Shown piece by piece: positions 27,975 to 36,391 of a DNA stretch of 64,000 bases. Below the pieces are notes generated by a model. That model was given only the letters and a program-made list of their open reading frames with translations, was not told the DNA's origin and searched no databases. This DNA comes from Streptomyces sp. NBC_01803 (GTDB taxonomy: Bacteria; Actinomycetota; Actinomycetes; Streptomycetales; Streptomycetaceae). Position numbers and translations under genes: made by a program. The stretch spans positions 2,746,001 through 2,810,000 of the forward strand of contig NZ_CP109073.1 of the NCBI RefSeq assembly GCF_035917415.1. The letters run 5' to 3'. How positions within the stretch are numbered: position 1 is the first letter of the stretch; every line of letters starts with the position of its first letter.

Positions 27975-28202
27975 ATGCCCCAGATCAACGCTGACCGGCT
28001 GGAGTGGATCCGGGCCGAGGTCGAGGACGGCAGCGACGAGCATTGCTTCGAGGTGGCCGCGGGCGAAGGGGACCTGATCCATATCCGGCAGACCGACGAG
28101 CCCGACCGGATCGTCACGACCACCCGCGCCAAGTGGCACGCCTTCGTGCTCGGGGTGCGGAACAACGAGTTCGACCACTTCGTCGAGGACGTCGCCGGAT
28201 GA
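27975..28202 (+). CDS. DUF397-domain protein without its usual XRE partner
   Basis: A 75-residue protein matching DUF397: a leading Trp, the core HCFEVA (family NCVEVA), a divergent charged middle, and the C-terminal AKWHAFVLGVRNNEFDHF. DUF397 proteins are numerous in streptomycetes and normally follow an XRE regulator that they counteract. Here the upstream 610 bp hold only a MITE-like element and a repeat, so the partner is missing. Its last codon overlaps the start of the oxygenase gene (ATGA). AGGACG precedes the ATG. Confidence 0.8.
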   Translation: MPQINADRLEWIRAEVEDGSDEHCFEVAAGEGDLIHIRQTDEPDRIVTTTRAKWHAFVLGVRNNEFDHFVEDVAG

Positions 28203-29146
28203 TCCCCGTCGTCGATCTGCGCCTCTGGCGCGCGGGCGGACCGCACGAGCGGCGGGCCATCGCCGCCGAAGTCGACCGGGCCCTCATGTCCGCCGGCTTC
28301 CTCCTCGTCACCGGCCACGGCGTCGATCCGGACCTGCGCACCGGCATCCGCTCCGCCGCCCGGCGGTTCTTCGCGCTGCCCGAGGAGGCCAAACAGCCCT
28401 ACGCCGTCCGCGTCGGCGGGCGCGGCTGGCTCGGCCCCGGAGCCGAGGCCAACGGATATGCCGAGGGCACGCCGACGCCTCCCGACCTCAAGGAGTCCTG
28501 GTCGTTCGCCGCCGAGGAGCCGACCGGTGACCCGGCCGTGGACGCCGAGTGGTTCCGGCCGAACGTCTGGCCGACCGAAGTGCCCGAGTTGCGCGCGCTG
28601 GTGACGGAGTATCTCGGGCGGATGCGGGCCCTGTCCGACGAGGTGCTCGGGCTGCTCGCCGCCGCCCTCGGCGGGCCGGCGGAGCTGTTCACCCGCCACA
28701 CCGGCCACCCCACCTGGGGCTTCAACCTCAACTGGTACCCGGCCCGCGAGACGACCGGCGAGCCGCGGCCCGGCCAGTTCCGGATCGGGCCGCACACGGA
28801 CTTCGGCACCGTCACCGTCCTGGACCGGCAGCACGGCAAGGGCGGCCTCCAGGTATTCACCGACCGGTGGGAGGACGCGCCCTATGACCCGGCCGCGCTC
28901 ACCGTCAATATCGGGGACCTGATGGCCCGCTGGACCGGCGACCGCTGGCGCTCCGGTCGCCACCGCGTCCTGCCGCCGCCCGCCGACGCGCCCGCCGAGG
29001 AGCTGATGTCGCTGGTGTACTTCTACGAATGCGACCCCGGCACCCGCGTCGAGTCACTGCCCGCGCCGGTCGGCCGCGTCCGCCACGAGCCCGTCGACAG
29101 CCACGTCTACCTGCGCGCGAAGCTGGACGCCATCACGGTCGGCTGA
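28199..29146 (+). CDS. Isopenicillin-N-synthase-family 2OG-Fe(II) oxygenase
   Basis: A 315-residue DIOX_N/2OG-FeII_Oxy protein. The N-terminal part reads MSAGFLLVTGHGVDP and FFALPEEAKQPY. The iron triad is His199, Asp201 (PHTDFG) and His255 (SGRHRVLP). The family oxidises diverse small molecules; proteins like this are often misannotated as IPNS, and no beta-lactam genes are present. Its start overlaps the DUF397 stop. It converges with mqnP across a short hairpin. The substrate is unknown. Confidence 0.88.
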   Translation: MIPVVDLRLWRAGGPHERRAIAAEVDRALMSAGFLLVTGHGVDPDLRTGIRSAARRFFALPEEAKQPYAVRVGGRGWLGPGAEANGYAEGTPTPPDLKESWSFAAEEPTGDPAVDAEWFRPNVWPTEVPELRALVTEYLGRMRALSDEVLGLLAAALGGPAELFTRHTGHPTWGFNLNWYPARETTGEPRPGQFRIGPHTDFGTVTVLDRQHGKGGLQVFTDRWEDAPYDPAALTVNIGDLMARWTGDRWRSGRHRVLPPPADAPAEELMSLVYFYECDPGTRVESLPAPVGRVRHEPVDSHVYLRAKLDAITVG

Positions 29147-29169
29147 GCCGCGCCGCGCGTCGGCCGACC
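29138..29169. terminator. Hairpin between converging oxygenase and mqnP genes
   Basis: GGTCGGC (29138-29144) pairs with GCCGACC (29163-29169) across the two stop codons. The stem is short (7 bp) with an 18-nt loop that can itself fold (GC-rich), so this is a weak call. Confidence 0.4.
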
Positions 29170-30086
29170 TAGACGCCCAGCCCCCGGACGGCCAGGTCGG
29201 CCAGCGCGAAGACGAACAGGCTGATCCCGACGAAGCCGTTGACCGTGAAGAACGCGCGGTTGACCCGGCTCAGGTCGTCCGGCCCGACGATCGCGTGCTC
29301 GTAGACGAACGCCGCCGCGACCACCGCCAGCCCCGCCCACAGCAGTGGCCCGCCGTCGGTGACCAGCGCGTACCAGACCAGCAGCGCCATGGTCACGGCG
29401 TGGCAGGCCCGCGCGCCGTACAGCGCGCCCGCGACGCCGAAGCGCGCGGGCACCGAGCGGACGCCCTGGACGCGGTCGGCGGCCACGTCCTGGCAGGCGT
29501 AGATGAGGTCGAAGCCGCCGATCCACAGGCCCACCGCCAGGCCCAGGATCGCCGCGTCCCACGACCAGGCCCCGGTCACCGCGAGCCAGCCGCCGATCGG
29601 GCCCATCGCCTGGGCCACCCCGAGGATGGCGTGCGGAAAGTCCGTGAACCGCTTGCCGTACGGGTAGACGACCATCGGCACCACCGCGACCGGGGCCAGC
29701 GCCAGGCACAGCGGGTTCAGCAGGGCGGTGGCGGCGATGAAGACGGCCAGCGCGACCAGCGCGCCGGTCCACGCGGTGCGCACCGACACGGCGCCGGTGA
29801 CCAGCTCACGCCCGGCCGTGCGGGGGTTCCGGGCGTCGATCTCCCGGTCGATGATCCGGTTGGCCGCCATGGCGAACGTGCGCAGCCCGACCATGGCGAC
29901 GGTGACCAGGACCAGCTCGCCCCAGTGCACCGACTCGTCGTCCAGCCGCATCGCCGTCAGCGCGGCGATGTAGGCGAACGGCAGGGCGAAGACGGAGTGC
30001 TCGATCATCACCAGTCCGAGGAACGCCCGGACCCGTCCGGGACCCGACGGTCCGTGGCCGCCCTCGGTGACCGCCGGTGCCGTCAC
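29169..30086 (-). CDS. mqnP: Menaquinone biosynthesis prenyltransferase MqnP (UbiA family)
   Basis: A 305-residue UbiA prenyltransferase with eight to nine helices. The first Asp-rich motif is NRIIDREIDARNPRTAGREL and the second lies around DLIYACQDVAADRVQGV. In the futalosine pathway MqnP attaches the polyprenyl chain to 1,4-dihydroxy-6-naphthoate. The GTG at 30086 has AAGGAG 8 nt upstream and overlaps the UbiD-like gene's stop by 4 nt, so the two are one translational unit. Confidence 0.9.
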   Translation of the reverse strand: MTAPAVTEGGHGPSGPGRVRAFLGLVMIEHSVFALPFAYIAALTAMRLDDESVHWGELVLVTVAMVGLRTFAMAANRIIDREIDARNPRTAGRELVTGAVSVRTAWTGALVALAVFIAATALLNPLCLALAPVAVVPMVVYPYGKRFTDFPHAILGVAQAMGPIGGWLAVTGAWSWDAAILGLAVGLWIGGFDLIYACQDVAADRVQGVRSVPARFGVAGALYGARACHAVTMALLVWYALVTDGGPLLWAGLAVVAAAFVYEHAIVGPDDLSRVNRAFFTVNGFVGISLFVFALADLAVRGLGV

Positions 30087-31534
30087 AGCCCGTACTCCTT
30101 CCAGCGGCGGGTCACCTGTTCGGCGGTCGCCGGGTCGGAGACGATCATGGACGGCCAGCCGCCGTCGCGCGTGTAGCCCTCCTCGGGCCACTTGGCGGTG
30201 GCGTCGACGCCCGCCTTGCCACCCCAGAACTGCTGGTAGGAGGCGTGGTCCAAGTGGTCGACCGGGCCGGAGGTGAGCAGCAGGTCGCGGGCGTAGTCCA
30301 CGTTCCCGAACGCCCGCCAGGCCACCTCGTGCAGATCGTGCACGTCGCAGTCGGCGTCGACCACGATGATCAGCTTGGTCAGCGACATCATGTGCGCGCC
30401 CCAGACCGCCGACATCACCTTCTGCGCGTGCTTCGGGTACTTCTTGTCGATCGAGACGATCGCGCAGTTGTGGAAGCCACCGGCCTCGGGCAGGTGGTAG
30501 TCCACGATGTCCGGGATGATGATCTTCAGCAGCGGCAGGAAGAACCGTTCCGTCGCACGGCCCAGCGGCCCGTCCTCGGTCGGCGGGCGGCCCACGACGA
30601 TCGACTGGAACAGCGGGTTCTTCCGCGTCGTGACGCAGTCGATCGTCAGCGCGGGGAACGGCTCCCGCGGCGTGTAGAAGCCGGTGTGGTCGCCGAACGG
30701 CCCCTCCGGCAGCATCGTGCCCGGCTCCAGCCAGCCCTCCAGCACCACCTCGGCGTGGGCCGGGACCTGGAGCGGCACGGTCAGGCAGTCCACCAGCTCC
30801 ACCCGCTTGCCCTGGACGAAGCCCGCGAACAGATACTCGTCGATATCACCGGGCAGCGGCGCGGTCGAGGCGTACGTCACGGCCGGCGGGCAGCCGAACG
30901 CGATCGCCACCGGCAGCCTCTCGCCGCGCCGGGCGGCGACCTGGTAGTGGTTGCGGCTGTCCTTGTGGATCTGCCAGTGCATGCCGATCGTGCGCCGGTC
31001 ATGGCGCTGGAGCCGGTAGAGGCCGAGGTTGCGGATGCCGGTCTCGGGGTCCTTGGTGTGGGTCAGGCCGAGGTTGAAGAACGAGCCGCCGTCCTCGGGC
31101 CAGGTGAAGAGGGCGGGCAGGGCCGTCAGGTCCACCTCGTCGCCCTTGAGGACAATCTCCTGCACGGGCGCGTGCTTGACCTTCTTCGGCGGCACGTGCG
31201 ATATCGCGCCGAGCTTGCCGAAAGCCTCCCGCATTCCGACGAATCCCTGGGGGAGCTCGGGTTTCAGCAGTCCGGCGATCTTCTCGCCGATCTCGCCGTA
31301 CGAAGCGAGGCCCAGCGCTTTCAGCATGCGGCGGTCGGTACCGAAGACGTTCATGGCCAGGGGCAGGTCGGATCCCTTCACCTTCTCGAAGAGGAGCGCC
31401 GGGCCGCCTGATTTGTTCACCCTGTCGGTGATCTCCCCCACCTCCAGGTGAGGGTCGACCTCGGCCTTGACCCGCTTGAGGTCGCCGTCCCGTTCCAGGG
31501 CCTTGAGCAGGGAACGGAGATCGTCGTATGCCAT
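30083..31534 (-). CDS. mqnL: Menaquinone biosynthesis UbiD-family decarboxylase
   Basis: A 483-residue UbiD-type decarboxylase that needs prenylated FMN. Family features include SIVVGRPPTEDGPLGRATER and the C-terminal GGKAGVDATAKWPEEGYTRD. In the futalosine route it removes a carboxyl group after prenylation by MqnP. The ATG at 31534 sits directly before the start of the conserved DLRSLLKALER. The flavin prenyltransferase (UbiX-type), usually nearby, is not in this window. The gene symbol follows common usage for this pathway step and could be debated. Confidence 0.88.
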   Translation of the reverse strand: MAYDDLRSLLKALERDGDLKRVKAEVDPHLEVGEITDRVNKSGGPALLFEKVKGSDLPLAMNVFGTDRRMLKALGLASYGEIGEKIAGLLKPELPQGFVGMREAFGKLGAISHVPPKKVKHAPVQEIVLKGDEVDLTALPALFTWPEDGGSFFNLGLTHTKDPETGIRNLGLYRLQRHDRRTIGMHWQIHKDSRNHYQVAARRGERLPVAIAFGCPPAVTYASTAPLPGDIDEYLFAGFVQGKRVELVDCLTVPLQVPAHAEVVLEGWLEPGTMLPEGPFGDHTGFYTPREPFPALTIDCVTTRKNPLFQSIVVGRPPTEDGPLGRATERFFLPLLKIIIPDIVDYHLPEAGGFHNCAIVSIDKKYPKHAQKVMSAVWGAHMMSLTKLIIVVDADCDVHDLHEVAWRAFGNVDYARDLLLTSGPVDHLDHASYQQFWGGKAGVDATAKWPEEGYTRDGGWPSMIVSDPATAEQVTRRWKEYGL

Positions 31535-31619
31535 GCCGGTCAGTATTCCGGACGCATTACCCTGGCCTGGTAAGGGGGCCGCACACCGGCCCGGTCCGTC
31601 TCGCCCCGGGGGGACTACC

Positions 31620-32030
31620 ATGCTGAGGGTGCTGTTTCTTCTGGTGCCGCTAGCGCTGGCCATTTACGCCCTGGTGGACTGCATCAGCTCCAAGGACGAG
31701 GAGATCAAGCATCTCCCCAAGCTGATCTGGATCCTGCTGATCGTGCTGGCGTGGGTCATCGGGCCGCTCGCCTGGATCTTCGTGGGCCGCGAGCGCGGTG
31801 TCCCCGGCCGGGGCGGAGCGGCGCGCCGCGGCTCCGGCGGCTGGGTCGCCCCCGACGACAACCCCGAGTTCCTGCGCTCGCTGAACGACGAACGGCCGCG
31901 CGGGGACGACCGGCGCGAGGACCGGCAGCGGGACCAGGAGCTCCTGGAGGACTGGGAAGAGGACCTCCGTCGCCGCGAGGAGGAGCTGCGCCGCCGCGAC
32001 GGCGACGACGAGAACCCGTCCGGCGGCTGA
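31620..32030 (+). CDS. PLDc_N-domain small membrane protein
   Basis: A 136-residue protein with two transmembrane helices (about 2-20 and 35-55) and the PLDc_N pattern: ALVDCISSKDEEIKHLPKL then WILLIVLAWVIGPLAWIFVG. A long, highly charged tail follows (REDRQRDQELLEDWEEDLRR), predicted coiled coil. Such proteins are common streptomycete membrane proteins of unknown role; a phospholipase catalytic domain is absent. The ATG at 31620 has a GGGGGGAC site. It ends in a 12-bp stem terminator shared with ccsB. Confidence 0.82.
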   Translation: MLRVLFLLVPLALAIYALVDCISSKDEEIKHLPKLIWILLIVLAWVIGPLAWIFVGRERGVPGRGGAARRGSGGWVAPDDNPEFLRSLNDERPRGDDRREDRQRDQELLEDWEEDLRRREEELRRRDGDDENPSGG

Positions 32031-32046
32031 CACCGCCGCCGGACGG
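32016..32046. terminator. Bidirectional terminator between PLDc_N gene and ccsB
   Basis: A perfect 12-bp stem, CCGTCCGGCGGC (32016-32027) with GCCGCCGGACGG (32035-32046) and a 7-nt loop, spans the stop of the plus-strand gene and lies just after the minus-strand ccsB. Confidence 0.8.
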
Positions 32047-32057
32047 GGGCGGCCCGG

Positions 32058-33146
32058 TCAGACGCCGCCGTAGGAGTGCAGGCTGTCGAAGAAGATGTTG
32101 ACGCCGTAGTAGTTGACGATGAAGCAGACGAACCCGGCGATGCCCAGGTAGGCGGCCTTCCGGCCCTTCCAGCCGACCGTCGCGCGGGCGTGCAGGTAGC
32201 AGGCGTAGGCGACCCAGGTGATGAACGCCCAGACCTCCTTCGGGTCCCAGCCCCAGTACCGGCCCCAGGCGTACTCGGCCCAGATCGCGCCCGCGATGAT
32301 CGTGAACGTCCAGACCGGGAAGACCGCCGCGTTGATCCGGTAGGCGAACTTGTCGAGCGTGACCGACGAGGGCAGCCGTTCCATCACGGACGCCGTCACC
32401 GCGCGCGGCGTGCCGCCGGCGGCGACCTTCGCCTCGTAGCGGTCGCGGAAGAGGAAGAGAACGCTGGTCACCGCGCCCAGGTAGAACAGGCCGCCGCAGA
32501 TGATCGCCAGCGGGACGTGGATCCACATCCAGATCGAGTCGAGCGCCGGCTCCAGCCGCGTGCTCTCGGTGTAGAGCACGGTGACGGCCAGACCGAGGTC
32601 GAGCAGGACGGTGGTGACCAGCGGCAGGCCCAGCCAGCGGACGTCGCGCTTGGCGAGGAGGAAGCCGAGGAACGCGCCGACGACGACGGCCGAGAAGGCG
32701 GTGGAGAACTCGTACATGTTGCCCCAGGGCCCGCGCGAGACGGACAGGGCCCGGCACAGCACGCCGCCGAAGTGGAGCAGGAACGCCAGGGTGGTGAGCG
32801 ACACGGCGATCCGGCCGTACATGTCGCCCTGCTCGTCGCCGCCCGCCGCGCCCGGACCGTCGGGGATCGCGTCGCGGGCCGGGGCCGAGGAGCGGGTCAC
32901 GACCTCGGGGCGTTCCAGCACGCTGGTGGTGCCGTTCTTCCGCACGGTGACGACGGGCCGCCGTGCCACCGCGGCGGCGGCCTCCTCCGACGCCGACAGC
33001 GCGGCGGCGGTGCGGGCCACCTTGCTGCGGCTGCCGAAGATCCACTCGGCGGTATAGGCGAGGAACGCCAGGGCGTAGACGGCCATCGACGCGTAGATCA
33101 GCATGTCGCTGAAATCGGCGAGGCCCTCGTTGGCGGCGAGGATCAT
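32058..33146 (-). CDS. ccsB: Cytochrome c biogenesis protein CcsB/CcsA (haem-handling)
   Basis: A 362-residue multi-pass protein with the WWD haem-binding segment (YAWGRYWGWDPKEVWAFITW, in the C-terminal half) and conserved external histidines. With ResB it moves haem across the membrane and ligates it to apocytochrome c (system II). The ATG at 33146 overlaps the resB stop (ATGA). It is the last gene of the redoxin-ccdA-resB-ccsB set. Confidence 0.93.
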   Translation of the reverse strand: MILAANEGLADFSDMLIYASMAVYALAFLAYTAEWIFGSRSKVARTAAALSASEEAAAAVARRPVVTVRKNGTTSVLERPEVVTRSSAPARDAIPDGPGAAGGDEQGDMYGRIAVSLTTLAFLLHFGGVLCRALSVSRGPWGNMYEFSTAFSAVVVGAFLGFLLAKRDVRWLGLPLVTTVLLDLGLAVTVLYTESTRLEPALDSIWMWIHVPLAIICGGLFYLGAVTSVLFLFRDRYEAKVAAGGTPRAVTASVMERLPSSVTLDKFAYRINAAVFPVWTFTIIAGAIWAEYAWGRYWGWDPKEVWAFITWVAYACYLHARATVGWKGRKAAYLGIAGFVCFIVNYYGVNIFFDSLHSYGGV

Positions 33147-34978
33147 GGACGTGCTCCTTCCGCGGCTGCGGATTGGGCTGGGTCTTCGGATGCGGCGGGG
33201 TCTCCGGACGCCGCGGGGTCTCCGGACGCGGCGGAGTCTTCGGACTCCGGGGGAACGAGCGGTGCGTCCGGCTGGAGCCGGGCCGCGAGATCGGCCAGCT
33301 CCTCGGGGATCTTGGCGGACTCGGTGCGGCCGAGCGACGCCATCTCGACGACGGTGCGGCCGTCGTCCCCGGCGTACGCCCGCACCCATACGCGGCGGCG
33401 CTGGAGCAGCAGGGAGAGGGCGAGCCCGGCGACAGCGGTGAGCGCGCCGCCCAGGGCCCAGTCGTTGCCCGCCTTGGTGGTGATCTGGAACGTCGCCCAG
33501 TTCTCGAAGCCCTCGTAGGTGATGGTGCCCATGTCGTCGGGCAGCTCGAAGGACTCGCCGGGCAGCAGATTGAAGCGGACCGGCTCGCCGGAGGCGTCCC
33601 GGAACTGCTCCATGTTCGTGGTGTCGAGCTGGTAGACGTTCTGCGGCAGGCCCGAGTTGACGCCCAGGTCGCCGTGGTAGGCGTTGAGCGTGAGGACCGG
33701 GAGGTCGGGCTCGGGGAACGTCGAGTGCGGCCCGCGCACGTCGTCGAGAGCGAAGCTGGGGTTGAAGAAGCCCTGGAAGCCGAGCTGGTCGGGCTCGCCG
33801 TCCGGGCCGACGTAGTCGCTGACCTTGATCACGCCGGTCGAGCTGAGCGCCTGGTCCTGCGGGAGGAACGGCACCGGGCCGCTGAACGCCGTCTGGCCCT
33901 GCCCGTCGGTGACGGTGACGACCGGGGCGTAGCCGTGGCCGAGAAGCCGGATGCGGGCGTCGCCGACGTGCACCGGGTGGTTGACCTCGATCGACGTCTC
34001 CTTCTCCGGGCCGTCGGCCATCCAGTAGTGGATGTCGGCGCGGAACTCGGTGGCGGTGCCGAGATCGACGCTGTCGCGCGAGTAGTTGGCGTGGAACTCG
34101 TCGAGCGTGAACCCGAAGGGCTCCAGGTCGTCCACGTCGAAGAGCGAACCGGACTCGAAGTCGTCGTACTGGATGAGGGAGTTGGCGAAGCCCTCCCCGG
34201 TGACCATCAGCTTGCCGCCCTCGGCGTAGTAGAGCCGGCCGGCGGCGAACGCGACGAGCATCACGATCAGCGCGAGGTGGAAGAGCAGGTTCCCGGCCTC
34301 CCGCAGATATCCCTTCTCGGCGGCGACATGGGCGCCGCCGGGACCGTCGTCGCGGTGGACGCGGAACCGCTTGCGCCGCAGCACGCCGTGCGCGGCCTCC
34401 AGCACCCGGTCGGGCTCGGCGTCGGTACGCCAGGTCGTGTACGCGGGCATCCGGGTCAGACGGCGCGGGGCGCGCGGCGGGCGGGCCCGGAGCTGGCCGA
34501 TGAACTGCCAGGTCCGGGGCACGATGCAGCCGATCAGGGAGACGAACAGCAGGGTGTAGATCGCGGAGAACCACACCGAGGAGTAGACGTCGAAGAGCTG
34601 GAGCCCGTCGTAGAAGCCGGACAGATCCTCGTTGTTCGCCCGGAACTCCTGGGCGAGGGTCGCGTCCACCTCGTCCTGCGGGATCAGCGAGCCGGGGATC
34701 GAGGCGAGGGCGAGGAGGAAGAGCAGGATCAGGGCGACCCGCATGGACGTGAGCTGCCGCCAGGTCCAGCGCGCCCAGCCGGTCAGCTCGCGCAGCAGCC
34801 AGCGGGCCGAGCCGAGCGCGCCCGGACCGCGCGGGCCGCCGAACGAGCCCGGCACGGCGGTGCCCGCGTCGGCCGGCTCCTCCTCCTGCGACGGCGCGGT
34901 GGACAGTCCGGCCACGGCCGTCGCCTCGTCCGACCGGCTCTCCGTCTGGGTCGTGCTGTCGTTGGCCATACCCGCCAT
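33143..34978 (-). CDS. resB: Cytochrome c biogenesis protein ResB
   Basis: A 611-residue ResB-family protein: an N-terminal acidic tail, helices around RVALILLFLLALASIPGSLI, the haem-delivery region with a large extracytoplasmic domain, and a final helix (ALGGALTAVAGLALSLLLQ). A repetitive acidic C-terminal tail has SGDPAASGDPAASEDPA units (18-bp DNA repeats), probably length-variable. The start is one of two ATGs (34978 or 34969); neither has a strong ribosome-binding site, consistent with coupling to ccdA 5 nt upstream. Confidence 0.9.
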   Translation of the reverse strand: MAGMANDSTTQTESRSDEATAVAGLSTAPSQEEEPADAGTAVPGSFGGPRGPGALGSARWLLRELTGWARWTWRQLTSMRVALILLFLLALASIPGSLIPQDEVDATLAQEFRANNEDLSGFYDGLQLFDVYSSVWFSAIYTLLFVSLIGCIVPRTWQFIGQLRARPPRAPRRLTRMPAYTTWRTDAEPDRVLEAAHGVLRRKRFRVHRDDGPGGAHVAAEKGYLREAGNLLFHLALIVMLVAFAAGRLYYAEGGKLMVTGEGFANSLIQYDDFESGSLFDVDDLEPFGFTLDEFHANYSRDSVDLGTATEFRADIHYWMADGPEKETSIEVNHPVHVGDARIRLLGHGYAPVVTVTDGQGQTAFSGPVPFLPQDQALSSTGVIKVSDYVGPDGEPDQLGFQGFFNPSFALDDVRGPHSTFPEPDLPVLTLNAYHGDLGVNSGLPQNVYQLDTTNMEQFRDASGEPVRFNLLPGESFELPDDMGTITYEGFENWATFQITTKAGNDWALGGALTAVAGLALSLLLQRRRVWVRAYAGDDGRTVVEMASLGRTESAKIPEELADLAARLQPDAPLVPPESEDSAASGDPAASGDPAASEDPAQSAAAEGARP

Positions 34979-34983
34979 ACCTG

Positions 34984-35727
34984 TCAGATCCAAACGCCGA
35001 AGTCGGAGGACCAGATCTGCATCTCGTACACCATGTCGGCCCAGGCGCCGGTGACGAGGAGCAGTCCGGTGACGATCAGCATGCCGCCGCCCAGCCGCAT
35101 GACCCAGACATAGTGCCGCTTCACCCAGCCGAACGCGCCGAGGGTACGGCGGAAGGCGAGCGCCGCCACGATGAACGGCAGCCCGAGGCCCATGCAGTAG
35201 ACAAAGGTGAGCAGCGCGCCGCGCGCCGCCGTGGCCTCGCTGAACGCCAGGAACTGCACGGCGCCCAGCGTCGGCCCGATGCACGGCGTCCAGCCGATGC
35301 CGAAGACGACACCGAGCATGGGCGCGCCGACCAGCCCGACGCCGGGCTTGACGTGGAAGCGGAACTCCCGGCCGCCCAGCCGGGGCAGCAGCCCGGCGAA
35401 CATCACGCCGAGCAGGATCGTCAGCGCCCCGAAGATCCGGCTGAGGGTCTCCTGGTGCTCCAGCAGCTCGGAGCCCATGCCGCCGAAGAGGGCGCCGGTG
35501 GAGACGAAGACGGCCGAGAAGCCGAGCACGAAGAGCAGGGCGCCGAGGAACATCCGGCCACGCCTGGCGTCCTTGAGGTCCGCGCCGCCGACGCCGGTCA
35601 CATAGGACAGGTAGCCGGGGACCAGCGGCAGCACGCAGGGCGAGAAGAACGACACCAGGCCACCGAGCAGCGCCACGGGCAGTGCGAGAAGGAGCGCCCC
35701 GCTGAGAACCGTCTGGTTGTATTCCAC
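34984..35727 (-). CDS. ccdA: Thiol-disulfide transporter CcdA
   Basis: A 247-residue, six-helix CcdA/DsbD-core protein with the two conserved cysteine motifs FSPCVLPLVPGYLS and GIGWTPCIGPTLGA. It passes reductant from cytoplasmic thioredoxin to the external TlpA-type redoxin so that apocytochrome c stays reduced. GTG at 35727 is chosen (GAGGGATGA upstream, 7 nt after the redoxin stop); upstream codons in frame lie over that gene. Confidence 0.92.
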   Translation of the reverse strand: MEYNQTVLSGALLLALPVALLGGLVSFFSPCVLPLVPGYLSYVTGVGGADLKDARRGRMFLGALLFVLGFSAVFVSTGALFGGMGSELLEHQETLSRIFGALTILLGVMFAGLLPRLGGREFRFHVKPGVGLVGAPMLGVVFGIGWTPCIGPTLGAVQFLAFSEATAARGALLTFVYCMGLGLPFIVAALAFRRTLGAFGWVKRHYVWVMRLGGGMLIVTGLLLVTGAWADMVYEMQIWSSDFGVWI

Positions 35728-35734
35728 GGCCGGG

Positions 35735-36325
35735 TCATCCCTCGGTGAGCACGGGCTCAAGGGCGGAGCGCAGTTCTTCCTCGGTGAGCGGCTTGAGCGC
35801 GCGAGCGGCGATGCGGCCCTCGCGGTCGATGATCAGGGTGGTGGGGATCGCCTGCGGGTTGAGGCTGCCGCGCGGGAACTCCAGCAGCAGTCGGCCGTCG
35901 GGATCGTAGAAGCTCGGGTAGGGCACGCCGTGGGTGCGCTCGAAGCCCTCGGCGTTGTCCCGGGACCGGTCCCGGGTGTTGATCCCGAGGAACTGGACGT
36001 CCTGGTCCGCGGTGTCCTCGGCGACCCGCACGAAGTTGTCGGCCTCGGCGATGCAGGGCGGGCACCAGGAGCCCCAGATGTTCAGCACGACGACCTGGCC
36101 GCGGTAGTCCGAGAGGGTCAACGGGTCACCGTCGACCGACTCGCCGGAGAGGTCGGGGGCCTCCTCGCGGTCCGTCGCGGCGACCTGGGTGATCTCACCC
36201 GTGCCCTGCACGATGTTGGTGTCTCCGCCGGAGGGACCGGCCTGGTCGCCGCCGCACGCCGTGAGCACCAGCGCCCCGGCCACGGCCCCGGCCAGGGCCA
36301 CGCTGACAGCCCGGAACTGGATCAT
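35735..36325 (-). CDS. TlpA/ResA-type thioredoxin-like lipoprotein
   Basis: A 196-residue lipoprotein (LTAC, Cys24) with a thioredoxin fold and active-site WCPPC (Cys88, Cys91) plus the AhpC/TSA-like cis-Pro in NPQAIPTTLIID. It would reduce the haem-binding cysteines of apocytochrome c outside the membrane, fed by the adjacent CcdA. It opens the four-gene cytochrome c maturation set. No strong promoter is visible in the 66 nt before it. Confidence 0.92.
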   Translation of the reverse strand: MIQFRAVSVALAGAVAGALVLTACGGDQAGPSGGDTNIVQGTGEITQVAATDREEAPDLSGESVDGDPLTLSDYRGQVVVLNIWGSWCPPCIAEADNFVRVAEDTADQDVQFLGINTRDRSRDNAEGFERTHGVPYPSFYDPDGRLLLEFPRGSLNPQAIPTTLIIDREGRIAARALKPLTEEELRSALEPVLTEG

Positions 36326-36391
36326 GTGAAAAGTTTCCCATGGGCCCCACGGTGATCTTGGGCGCCCCCCTTGTCCTGAATGGCTCCCTGG

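Noticed and set aside
28199..29146. Isopenicillin N synthase proper
   Set aside because: Only the general 2OG-Fe fold is present; no ACV synthetase or other beta-lactam genes are in the window.
31620..32030. Phospholipase D
   Set aside because: Only the membrane PLDc_N segment is present; no HKD catalytic motif.
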